From assembly GCF_005848555.1 (NCBI RefSeq), contig NZ_CP040518.1, forward strand, positions 3,053,501 through 3,117,500: 64,000 bases of DNA. The letters run 5' to 3'. Shown here in pieces: positions 16,881 to 25,053 of the stretch. The first letter of the stretch is position 1. Every line of letters starts with the position of its first letter. Source of the stretch: Blautia sp. SC05B48. Lineage in GTDB: Bacteria > Bacillota > Clostridia > Lachnospirales > Lachnospiraceae. The notes beneath the pieces are model-generated. The model saw only the letters and a list, made by a program, of their open reading frames with translations, was not told the origin of the DNA and did no database searches. The translations under genes were made by a program, and so were the position numbers.

Positions 16881-16920
16881 AAAAAGGACCAGGTTGTCAG
16901 GTGACAGTCTGGTCCTTTTC
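16881..16920. terminator. Bidirectional terminator between NAT and pucR-type regulator genes
   Basis: A near-perfect stem built from AAAAGGACCAG and CTGGTCCTTTT, with A's on the left and T's on the right, closes both convergent transcripts. The regulator's stop codon lies within it. Confidence 0.8.
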
Positions 16921-18477
16921 CTGCAGAAGAAAGCAGAGCTGCAGAAGAAGCCGGTCTTTCGGATCATCCAGATCAATCTTTGTGAGCTTCCGGATGCGCT
17001 CCAGGCGGTAGGTCAGGGAGCTTCTGTGTATAAAAAGCTCACGGGCTGTCTGAAGAGAATTGCGTTCGTGCTCCAGATAGACCTTGAGTGTGTGATACAG
17101 TTCAGTATTGTTTTTTCGGTCATAATTCTGCAGTGCATCCAGCCGTGAAGAGACCAGAAGCTCGGGACTGATCTGATGGCTGATCTGGGAAAGCATATAT
17201 TCCAGAAGATAAGCATCAAAATGATAGCACCAGACCATGCTCTGGCTTTTTTTGCCCAGGCGCAAGGCGGAAACAGCCTGAATATAGCCCTGAGGGATCA
17301 GGAAAAAATCACGAAATTCAGAGCTTACTCCCATTTTAAAAAGCCCTTCGCGCATGATGATCGCAAGTGAACTGATAACATCGGAAGATACAGAGTGCTT
17401 AAAGGACAGATTAACGATCACAACGATTCCCTGCTGATAGGTAAAGGCCAGACCTTCCGGGATCTGGGCTTCAATGTGTCCAAGTGTGGCGATGGAAGAG
17501 TGCATACGGTCATCTTGCTGCTGGGTTTCCAGACGAAGTACAAGATACCGGTCATGACGGTTCCAGTTCAGATACTGAATCTGATCGGTAACTGCCTGTA
17601 GCTCTGTGAGCTTTCCGGAAAGATACTCCGTGAAAAACTGCCGGGAGTCATTTCCCATTGAGATCTGGAACAGATTGTGCCGACGGATACACAGTTCGAT
17701 AAAGGAGCCAAGATACTCAAGAGCAGAAAAATGCCCGGGCTGTATCTCCGTCTGAAGCTCATCCACACAAATCCGACCCTGATAATTGCCGCTGACCCAG
17801 AGATTCATGTAGAGGATACGGTAACCGCGGAGCTCTTCGGAATAAATATTGGTGCCGTGGGTGATAAGTGTGCGCTGGTATTCGGCGTCAAGCTTGAAAT
17901 CCTGAATCAGGCTTAAAGGTGCGATGAGTCTTCCTGTACGCTGGTCATGGACCCATTCGGACATACCGGTTACGTGCCGGGGAGAAGAAAGGATATAGAA
18001 GTTGGTGTCGTGGGCAAAAACCGGATTATGAAATATATCCAGACTGGCTTCCAGCATCTCATTCAGCGGATCGATACTTCCAAGTGCAAGCTGGAGTTTG
18101 CTGTCCCAGTCAGAATATCTGTCAAAGGTCTGCTGTATCTGGTTGAAGATCTCAGAAAAAGAAAGGGTGCCCTTTATGTGAAGGATCCTGCAGCTTTCGG
18201 AAAAACAGGAAAGATCACCGGAACCCACCACTACAAATGCGATGTTCTGGTATCGCAGGAAACTTTCGGAAAGAGAATTGCCGAAGACAAGATAAAGGTA
18301 GCATGGCTTCAGCAGGGCTCCTGCCTGATATATGCGAAGACCATCCAGCGTCAGGGGGTCTTCACGGCAGAGGATGGAAACATCCTCTTTTTTCTCCGCA
18401 AAATCGTCAGCAATGATCTGGAGATTAAGATGGAAGCCGGTATGCGGGCTATTCACGAAATGCTCTCTTTTATTCAA
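16897..18477 (-). CDS. PucR-family transcriptional regulator
   Basis: The 526-residue protein has a C-terminal PucR helix-turn-helix (TARELFIHRSSLTYRLERI, about residues 475-495) followed by DPKDRLLLQLCFLL, as in the PucR/CdaR group. The long N-terminal part has no recognisable catalytic motif and probably senses a small molecule. The start is TTG at 18477 (complement) with GGAGG seven bases upstream. It is divergent from the transporter and methyltransferase genes and convergent with the corrinoid genes. PucR-type proteins typically activate adjacent genes in response to the pathway substrate, so this is the best candidate regulator of the methyl-transfer island. Confidence 0.85.
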   Translation of the reverse strand: MNKREHFVNSPHTGFHLNLQIIADDFAEKKEDVSILCREDPLTLDGLRIYQAGALLKPCYLYLVFGNSLSESFLRYQNIAFVVVGSGDLSCFSESCRILHIKGTLSFSEIFNQIQQTFDRYSDWDSKLQLALGSIDPLNEMLEASLDIFHNPVFAHDTNFYILSSPRHVTGMSEWVHDQRTGRLIAPLSLIQDFKLDAEYQRTLITHGTNIYSEELRGYRILYMNLWVSGNYQGRICVDELQTEIQPGHFSALEYLGSFIELCIRRHNLFQISMGNDSRQFFTEYLSGKLTELQAVTDQIQYLNWNRHDRYLVLRLETQQQDDRMHSSIATLGHIEAQIPEGLAFTYQQGIVVIVNLSFKHSVSSDVISSLAIIMREGLFKMGVSSEFRDFFLIPQGYIQAVSALRLGKKSQSMVWCYHFDAYLLEYMLSQISHQISPELLVSSRLDALQNYDRKNNTELYHTLKVYLEHERNSLQTARELFIHRSSLTYRLERIRKLTKIDLDDPKDRLLLQLCFLLQEKDQTVT

Positions 18478-18518
18478 AATATTTCCTCCAATTCATAAAA
18501 GCCTTGTATTTATAGGAA

Positions 18519-18524
18519 ATTATA
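18519..18524 (-). promoter_or_regulatory. Probable -10 box of the PucR-family gene
   Basis: On the complement, a perfect TATAAT lies about 42 bases upstream of the TTG start. The -35 region (TTTTTA at 17-base spacing) is weak, as expected for an activated or autoregulated promoter. Confidence 0.45.
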
Positions 18525-18638
18525 ACATATTAGACGGAAAATAAAAAGAAAACGGAGAGAAAATTATTTGTGCATATTTACAATAATAACTGTACAAAAA
18601 GTATGAAGCATTGGAGAAAGAATGAAGAAGTGTGCGGA

Positions 18639-18667
18639 TTTACGAACAGGAAAAAAACAACTATACT
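18639..18667 (+). promoter_or_regulatory. Probable promoter of the transporter-methyltransferase operon
   Basis: TTTACG and TATACT are separated by 17 bases, 72 bases before the transporter start, in the divergent region shared with the PucR-family gene. A regulator site is expected between the two promoters, but I could not define one. Confidence 0.5.
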
Positions 18668-18738
18668 ATAACCATCAAAGGTAACGTGAAGTTGTGGAAA
18701 TGGCCGGCCCCACAAAAAACAGCGAAGGGGGAAAGAAA

Positions 18739-20139
18739 ATGAGTAAAAATGAAATACCGAAACAAGATCCGAAACAGAAAAAGGGTCTTACAAATGCCCT
18801 GAAATATTTCTTTGGTGTTGGTGATGCCGGATTTGTTCTTATGAGTAACATCGAGACATTTTACTTTATGACATTTCTGACGGATCTGGCAGGCTTTGCA
18901 GCTGGTGTAGCTGGTGTGATCAATTCCGTATTTACCATTGTTGATGCCTGTCTGTCCTGGCTTTACGGAGGAATCATCAACGGCACAAAAGCAAAGAAAT
19001 GGGGGCGTTATCGTTCCTGGCTGATCATGGTTCCGTGGATGGTGCCGTTTCTGTATGCATTCATGTTCATACGTGTCAGCGATAATGAATGGGTTTCGGC
19101 AGTGGTGATCATTGTCGCATCCATCGCATCTCATGTGGCATGGAATTTCAGCTATGTTGCCAACGCAACCCTGATCAGTGTTGTTGGTAAAACACCGGAA
19201 GACAAAGCAACGCTTGCATCCTCCAGGGCAACCTGGAATAACATAGGCGGTCTGTTGTTTTCCTATATGGGTCTTCCATTTGCAACACTTCTTGCCGGAT
19301 ATGTCGGTGAGAAAAATAAATTTGCAGCAGCAGCTTTCTGCCTGGGTATTCTGATGGTCGTAACCTATTTTGCCCATTTCAAGATGACGGAAGGCTATGA
19401 AGAGATTGAAACGGAAACAGCAGGAAAGAAAAATGACAAAACAAAGATCACGATCAGAGAGATGTTTGCTTCCCTGTTTCAGAATCCGCCTCTTATGGTC
19501 CTGATGCTGGCAGACCTTGCAAAATGGTGTGTGAAATTTGTAACAGCAGCATCAGCTATTTACTATTTCAGGGATGCAATGGGAAATCCGGGACTGATGA
19601 CCACTTATCTTCTCTGGGTTGCCATCGGTGCCATCATCGGAGCTTTTTCCATGAGATACATTGCAAAAGCAATATCGTCCCGTACAACTATGATCATTGC
19701 TTATGCAGGAATGGCAGTATCACTGTTCCTTGTATATATTTTCTATGGAAATGCAATGACAGTGATCGCTCTTATGACACTTGCCCAGTTTTTTTATGGC
19801 ATGGCTTTTGCAGCTTCACCTGCACTTTATGCTGACACTGTAGTGTATGCAACATGGAAGAGCGGAAAAGATGCATCCGGATGGATCATGGGATTACAGA
19901 ATCTTCCGCTGAAGATTGCCGTGTTCTTAAGAGGAACGATCCTCAGCGCCTGTCTTGTGGCGGTAGGCTGGAAATCCGGAGTTGTTCTTGAGGGGACGGC
20001 TCGTCAGGGAATGACGATTTCCTTTGCGCTTGTTCCGGCTATTTTCTGTCTGGCAGGTCTTCTGCTTCTGGTGTTTGGATTTAAGATCACAAAGGAAAAG
20101 GTTCTTCAGTATCAGGCTGAGATTGACGCAAGATCATAA
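18739..20139 (+). CDS. GPH-type (MelB-like) MFS cation symporter
   Basis: The ATG at 18739, after a GGGGGAAAG site, gives 466 residues with about 12 hydrophobic segments. The N-terminal segment GVGDAGFVLMSNIETFYFMTFLTD and the GRYRSWL loop between helices 2 and 3 are typical of the glycoside-pentoside-hexuronide:cation symporter family. Such proteins import sugars or glycosides with Na+ or H+. It is followed by a UroD-family methyltransferase with only about 54 bases between them, which suggests that it imports the methylated substrate, for example a methoxylated or glycosylated plant compound or a methylamine-like solute. The substrate is not predictable from sequence. Confidence 0.85.
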   Translation: MSKNEIPKQDPKQKKGLTNALKYFFGVGDAGFVLMSNIETFYFMTFLTDLAGFAAGVAGVINSVFTIVDACLSWLYGGIINGTKAKKWGRYRSWLIMVPWMVPFLYAFMFIRVSDNEWVSAVVIIVASIASHVAWNFSYVANATLISVVGKTPEDKATLASSRATWNNIGGLLFSYMGLPFATLLAGYVGEKNKFAAAAFCLGILMVVTYFAHFKMTEGYEEIETETAGKKNDKTKITIREMFASLFQNPPLMVLMLADLAKWCVKFVTAASAIYYFRDAMGNPGLMTTYLLWVAIGAIIGAFSMRYIAKAISSRTTMIIAYAGMAVSLFLVYIFYGNAMTVIALMTLAQFFYGMAFAASPALYADTVVYATWKSGKDASGWIMGLQNLPLKIAVFLRGTILSACLVAVGWKSGVVLEGTARQGMTISFALVPAIFCLAGLLLLVFGFKITKEKVLQYQAEIDARS

Positions 20140-20193
20140 AGATAAGTAATAGAGTATTTTGAAAGATCACAGGATAATAAAGGAGGAAGCATT

Positions 20194-21204
20194 ATGTTGA
20201 AAGCATCGGAGATTTTACTTGAAACGATAAAAAAGGACGGCAGGCCGGAAAGACTTCTGAGACAGTATGAGGGTGCGACCTTTTACCCGCCTAACCCGGC
20301 AAATAATTATGTGCGTGGAAACCGTCACCGTGGTATGGAGCCTATGAAGGATCTTTTCGGAACTGAGATCCTCTGGCCCCAGGAACAGCTGGCTGCAATG
20401 CCACATGTAACAGAGGACAACAAAGTCATTGATGATATCACAGAATGGAAAGAGCAGCTGGTGATCCCGGATATTGTCGGTCAGTGCTCGGATCCGGCTT
20501 TATGGGAACCATTTAAACAGAAGGCACAGGAGATAAAGGATTCAGGAAGCCTTTTCATGGCATTTATGCCTACAGGTGTTTTTGAGAGGCTTCACTTCCT
20601 GATGGGATTTGAGGATATGCTGGTGAACTTCCTTCTTGAGCCGGAGGATATGATGGATCTCTGCAATGCCATTGGGGAGTACCGTTTTCAGCTTACAAAG
20701 CTGATCGTTGATAATCTCCACCCGGATATCATCCTTTCCCACGATGACTGGGGTTCCAAGCAGTCCCTGTTCATCAGTCCGGACACATGGAGAGAATTTA
20801 TCAAACCACAGTATGAAAGATCCTATAAATATATGAAAGACCATGGAGTGATCATCATGCATCACGCAGATTCCTTCATGGAACCGATCATAGAGGATAT
20901 GGTTGATCTTGGGATTGACATCTGGCAGGGAACACTTCCGCAGAATGATATTCCGAAGCTCCAGAAACAGCTGAACGGAAGAATGACACTTATGGGTGGA
21001 ATCGATGCTTCTATTGTAGACCGTGTGGATTCCACAGAAGAAGAGATCCGCAAGGAGGTCAGAAGAGCATGTGAGGAGTATGCACCACACGGACATTTCA
21101 TTCCATGTATTACCTATGGAGGTCCCGGTTGTCTGTTCCCTCATGTAGATTCAATTATTGATGACGAGATTGAAAAATATAATAAAGAGGTGTATGGAAT
21201 TTAA
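20194..21204 (+). CDS. UroD-family corrinoid methyltransferase (candidate substrate-specific methyltransferase I)
   Basis: The 336-residue protein belongs to the uroporphyrinogen decarboxylase superfamily, whose MtaA, MtbA and O-demethylase branches transfer methyl groups to corrinoid proteins. Candidate metal or substrate residues are His183 (SHDDWG), His223-His224 (MHHADS), Cys305 and Cys313 (CITYGGPGC). The usual His-x-Cys zinc motif of MtaA reads His-Ala-Asp here, so zinc binding would differ. It is unlikely to be a haem enzyme because no haem genes are near and the carrier, activator and folate methyltransferase are all within 9 kb. AAAGGAGG precedes the start. It should demethylate the substrate brought in by the upstream transporter. 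Confidence 0.75.
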   Translation: MLKASEILLETIKKDGRPERLLRQYEGATFYPPNPANNYVRGNRHRGMEPMKDLFGTEILWPQEQLAAMPHVTEDNKVIDDITEWKEQLVIPDIVGQCSDPALWEPFKQKAQEIKDSGSLFMAFMPTGVFERLHFLMGFEDMLVNFLLEPEDMMDLCNAIGEYRFQLTKLIVDNLHPDIILSHDDWGSKQSLFISPDTWREFIKPQYERSYKYMKDHGVIIMHHADSFMEPIIEDMVDLGIDIWQGTLPQNDIPKLQKQLNGRMTLMGGIDASIVDRVDSTEEEIRKEVRRACEEYAPHGHFIPCITYGGPGCLFPHVDSIIDDEIEKYNKEVYGI

Positions 21205-21240
21205 CCGAATGCGGGATTCGGATATCCGCTTGAACTGAAA

Positions 21241-21287
21241 AAACTGTTCTGCAATTTAATACAATATTGCAGAACAGTTTTTTGCTT
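21241..21287 (+). terminator. Terminator of the transporter-methyltransferase operon
   Basis: A perfect 15-bp stem (21241-21255 with 21266-21280, 10-base loop) is followed by TTTTGCTTG. The group II intron begins 10 bases beyond the stem. Confidence 0.9.
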
Positions 21288-21290
21288 GTA

Positions 21291-23191
21291 GTGCGCCCGG
21301 CGGCGCACGTTTCTAACGGGTTAAAGTCCCGAATCCGCCCGGTAGTGGGAAGGATATAGCCGAAGGCAAGGGTGTCCATCGTGAGACGGAATCCGAAGGA
21401 AGCCGGATGTGGGAACAGACTAACCACGGGCAAATCTCTGGTCTGACGAACAGAAATCTCATATAAGGTTATGCATGAGGGTAAGGCTGCTATCCAAGTC
21501 AAAGCCCAATAACTACACGGAATCATGCGTGATAAATAAGGCAGATGGATGGAGAGGAAGAAACGTGTGGTACCCGGGGAGGTCTGTGCGGTATGCTCCG
21601 AAAGGAGTAACCACTGTACAAAGCAGTGCTGAACGCACAGAAGTCAGCAGAGGTCATAGTAGCCGAAAGGTGAAGGACCGAATCAGTAGGAGTCTTGAGT
21701 ATGACTGGGAAAGGAGGAATGACTGATGATGACAGAAAACACAAAAAGTGGCTGTTCGCAAAGAGATAGTGCGGAACATGAAGGGTATGCGAAAGCGTCA
21801 AGGTCATTCAATCGGATATGGAAAGAAAGAGACAGTGCACAGCCGAAACTCTTGGAAGCGATACTGTACAAAGATAATCTAAACAGAGCGTATAAAAGAG
21901 TGAAGGCGAATAAAGGAGCGGCAGGTATTGATGGAATGAGTATCGAAGAAACCCTGCCATATCTAAAGGAACATCAACAGGAACTGAAAAACCGGATACT
22001 CAGAGGAAAATATACTCCATCTCCGGTAAGGCGGGTTGAAATTCCAAAACCAGACGGTGGTGTGCGAAAGCTTGGCATACCAACGGTGATAGACCGTACC
22101 ATCCAACAGGCAATAACCCAACAGTTAGTGCCAATCTATGAACCGCTGTTTGCAGATGGTAGCTTTGGCTATCGTCCGGGCAGAAGCGCCAAAGACGCAA
22201 TACTTAAAGTGAAGGAGTATGCAGAAAAAGGATACACTTATGCAGTATCCTTAGATTTATCGAAATACTTTGATACACTTAACCATGAAATCCTTATTAA
22301 CTTACTGCGCAAGACCGTAAAGGACGAACGGGTGGTACAGTTGATTAAGCGTTATCTGAAAAGTGGGGTAATGGAGAATGGAGTGGTGATGGAAACAGAG
22401 GAAGGTTCGCCACAAGGAGGAAACCTATCCCCATTACTGGCGAATATCTACCTTAATGAGTTTGACCAGGAGTTTGTAAAGAGAGGAGTCCCATGTATCC
22501 GATATGCAGATGACATTGTGCTCCTTGCGAAGAGCAAACGGGCATCGGAGAGACTTCTGGAAAGCAGTACGAAATATCTGGAAGAGAAGCTGAAACTTAC
22601 AGTCAACAGAGAGAAAAGCCGTACTGTCAGCGTGTTTGCAATCCGAAATTTTAAGTTTCTTGGCTTTGCATTGGGAAGGAATGGGAACGGTATCTACGTT
22701 CGCGTTCATCCAAAGTCATGGAAGAAGTTTAAGTCGAGACTGAAAGAGTTATCTTCCCGTAAGTCTGTACAGTCAATCAAACCAAGCCTTGAGAAAATCA
22801 AGGTATATGCAAGAGGATGGCTGAACTATTACGGAATAGCAAGCATGAAAAACAATATTGAAGACATCAACGGATGGCTCTATCACAGAATACGCATGTG
22901 TATATGGAAACAGTGGAAACTTCCAAGAACAAAGAAAAGAAATCTGATAAAGATGGGAGTACACGAATACTATGCGAACATGGCAGCAAACTGCCGGAGA
23001 GGACACTGGTATTGTGCGAATCTGACAACAGTTAAGAAAGCCATGACAAAAGAAAGACTGATAAACGGTGGCTTTTATGATTTAGCCACAGCCTATCAGT
23101 CTGTGCACATCAACTATTGAAACCGCCGTGTACCGAACGGTACGCACGGTGGTGTGAGAGGACGGGAGCTAATCACTCCCTCCTACTCGAT
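21291..23191 (+). mobile_element. Group II intron with intron-encoded reverse transcriptase, inserted after a terminator
   Basis: The 5' end reads GTGCGCCCGG, matching the group II GUGYG consensus. The 3' region has a domain V-like hairpin at about 23123-23152 (outer stem CCGCCGTG/CACGGTGG, inner TACC/GGTA), with CGC in the triad position rather than AGC. A domain VI-like stem GGGAG/CTCCC follows, and the element ends near CTACTCGAT. A CGC triad, insertion directly behind a terminator stem and an intron protein without a visible HNH endonuclease are all known traits of class IIC introns. Both boundaries are inferred and may be off by a few bases. The intron separates the methyltransferase terminator from the pilus operon promoter region. 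Confidence 0.85.
21726..23120 (+). CDS. ltrA: Group II intron reverse transcriptase/maturase
   Basis: The 464-residue intron-encoded protein contains the reverse transcriptase palm with RYADDIVLL (catalytic YADD), the upstream KPDGGVRKLGIPTV and GSPQGGNLSPLLANIYL blocks, and a C-terminal GIIM/maturase domain (ARGWLNYYGIA). A zinc-finger HNH endonuclease with paired CxxC motifs is not visible at the end, so second-strand cleavage would not use that domain. AGGAGG lies about nine bases before the first of two adjacent ATGs. The frame is intact, so the element may still be mobile and splice-competent. It sits in the domain IV position, between the 5' ribozyme half and domain V. Confidence 0.92.
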   Translation: MMTENTKSGCSQRDSAEHEGYAKASRSFNRIWKERDSAQPKLLEAILYKDNLNRAYKRVKANKGAAGIDGMSIEETLPYLKEHQQELKNRILRGKYTPSPVRRVEIPKPDGGVRKLGIPTVIDRTIQQAITQQLVPIYEPLFADGSFGYRPGRSAKDAILKVKEYAEKGYTYAVSLDLSKYFDTLNHEILINLLRKTVKDERVVQLIKRYLKSGVMENGVVMETEEGSPQGGNLSPLLANIYLNEFDQEFVKRGVPCIRYADDIVLLAKSKRASERLLESSTKYLEEKLKLTVNREKSRTVSVFAIRNFKFLGFALGRNGNGIYVRVHPKSWKKFKSRLKELSSRKSVQSIKPSLEKIKVYARGWLNYYGIASMKNNIEDINGWLYHRIRMCIWKQWKLPRTKKRNLIKMGVHEYYANMAANCRRGHWYCANLTTVKKAMTKERLINGGFYDLATAYQSVHINY

Positions 23192-23337
23192 TTTTTCTGA
23201 TGTTTTTTGCTAAAATCTGCTATATGTGTTATTTTTTGTAAAAAACAAATAATTGCGCTGATTGTGTTGAATGTGTACGAATTAAGTGAAAATAAGGTGG
23301 ACGTCAGGTTTGCCCTGTATGCGGAGATGAAAGAAAA

Positions 23338-25029
23338 ATGGCGATTAGAAGAGAACGGATGAGACTGGGAGATCTTTTGATCAAACAGAATGTTCTGACT
23401 GAGGAAGAACTGAAAAAGGCTTTGGAGCTGCAGAAGGGCAGCGGCAAAAAGATCGGAGAGGTTCTGGTCGATAATGGTTTTATCACGGAAGAGATGATCG
23501 TACGGGCACTGCAGATGCAGCTTGGCCTTAAGGTTGTCCAGCTGGCGGGGGTAACGATCCCGAAGGAAGTGCGGGGGCTGGTCAGTGTCGATCTTTTGAA
23601 AAAGTATACCTGTATTCCCTTTGAACTGGATCCTTATAATGCAAATATCCTGCATCTGGCTATGGCGGATCCGATGGATATGATGGCTATTGATGATATT
23701 TCCATTGTGACCAATCTTCAGGTGGAGCCTTATATCGCAACTACCCGAGATATCCGTACAGCCATCGACCGCTGGTATGGTGCGTCGGAAACGCTGGATG
23801 CAGCCAGACGTTTTACAAAAGAACGGGAGCAGCTTCGGGCTAATACCGGAGAAGAGACAGGAGCAGATGTCAGTGACGCACCTATCGTTCAGCTGGTACG
23901 GTCTCTGCTGGAACAGGCAATCCGCCAGAGAGCCAGTGATGTCCATATTGAAGCATTGGAAAGTAAAGTGCGTGTCCGTTACCGGATCGATGGTACTCTT
24001 TATGAAAAAATGGTTTACGACAACAGCCTTCTTCCTGCAATTTCCACCAGGATCAAGATCATGGGAGGAATGGATATTTCCGAAAAGAGAAAACCACAGG
24101 ATGGACGCCTGACGATCATGGTGGATCGTCAGGAATACGATATCCGAATCTCCTCGGTACCTACAGTACATGGAGAGAAGATTGTTATGCGTATTTCCTC
24201 CAAGCTGAGCCTTACCAAAAACAAAAAAGAGCTGGGGCTTGCACCGGATGAGCTGAAACGCTTTGACCATATGCTGTCTGCACCCTATGGTATTATTTTT
24301 GTTACAGGACCTACCGGAAGCGGAAAGTCTACTACATTATATACGGCGCTGAGCGAACTTAATAAAGAGGCGGTCAACATTGTGACTGTTGAAGATCCTG
24401 TGGAAGCAGATATTGAAGGGATCAATCAGATCCAGGTGAATAATAAGGTGAATCTGACCTTTGCATCTGCACTGCGTTCGATCCTCCGACAGGATCCGGA
24501 TATCATTATGATCGGTGAGATCCGCGACAGGGAAACTGCGGGAATCGCAGTACAGGCTTCGATCACCGGACATCTGGTAGTATCCACCTTACACACGAAT
24601 AATGCAGCAGGCACCCTGAACCGTATGGCGGATATGGGAGTGGAGCGTTATCTCATTGCGGATTCCGTTGTAGGCGTTATCGCACAGCGTCTTGTGCGTA
24701 AATTATGTCCGCACTGCCGCAAAAAACGCCTGGCTACAGAAGAGGAAAAACGTCTGTTGAAACAGGATACCTATAAGGAAATGGAAATATATGAGCCAAC
24801 TGGCTGTGATCTCTGCAATCATACCGGATATTTTGGGAGAACCGGTGTGTTTGAGATCATGGAAGTGAACGAGGAGATCCGTGATCTTATCGCAGAAGGC
24901 GGAAGTTCAGAGGAACTGGAAAATGCAGCCAGACGGGCAGGAATGTGTACACTGCATGACAATGGTATCCGTTATGTTCTGGAAGGAATCACATCCATTG
25001 AGGAAATGCTGAAAGTTTCCTACGAATGA
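23338..25029 (+). CDS. pilB: Type IV pilus extension ATPase (PilB/GspE family) with MshEN-type N-terminus
   Basis: The 563-residue ATPase powers pilin polymerisation. The N-terminal region has two MshEN-like segments, RLGDLLIKQNVLTEEELKKA (about residues 8-27) and KIGEVLVDNGFITEEMIVRA (about 39-58), similar to the c-di-GMP-binding motif of MshE. The AAA core shows Walker A GPTGSGKSTT, the Asp box, Walker B near IIMIGEIRD, and a His box. The C-terminus carries the CPHC and CDLC zinc pairs typical of PilB. A start seven codons later (MRLGDLL) is also possible; GGAG at 23323 favours 23338. It is the first gene of the pilus operon. Confidence 0.92.
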   Translation: MAIRRERMRLGDLLIKQNVLTEEELKKALELQKGSGKKIGEVLVDNGFITEEMIVRALQMQLGLKVVQLAGVTIPKEVRGLVSVDLLKKYTCIPFELDPYNANILHLAMADPMDMMAIDDISIVTNLQVEPYIATTRDIRTAIDRWYGASETLDAARRFTKEREQLRANTGEETGADVSDAPIVQLVRSLLEQAIRQRASDVHIEALESKVRVRYRIDGTLYEKMVYDNSLLPAISTRIKIMGGMDISEKRKPQDGRLTIMVDRQEYDIRISSVPTVHGEKIVMRISSKLSLTKNKKELGLAPDELKRFDHMLSAPYGIIFVTGPTGSGKSTTLYTALSELNKEAVNIVTVEDPVEADIEGINQIQVNNKVNLTFASALRSILRQDPDIIMIGEIRDRETAGIAVQASITGHLVVSTLHTNNAAGTLNRMADMGVERYLIADSVVGVIAQRLVRKLCPHCRKKRLATEEEKRLLKQDTYKEMEIYEPTGCDLCNHTGYFGRTGVFEIMEVNEEIRDLIAEGGSSEELENAARRAGMCTLHDNGIRYVLEGITSIEEMLKVSYE

Positions 25030-25053
25030 GGGATCAGCAACAAGAGGTAAAAA

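Noticed and set aside
20194-21204. Haem pathway uroporphyrinogen decarboxylase
   Set aside because: No other haem genes are near, while transporter, carrier, activator and folate methyltransferase genes surround it, which fits the methyltransferase branch of the superfamily.
23192-23337. Possible c-di-GMP riboswitch upstream of pilB
   Set aside because: The leader is short and AT-rich and lacks the conserved c-di-GMP-I or -II cores; only weak promoter-like hexamers were seen.
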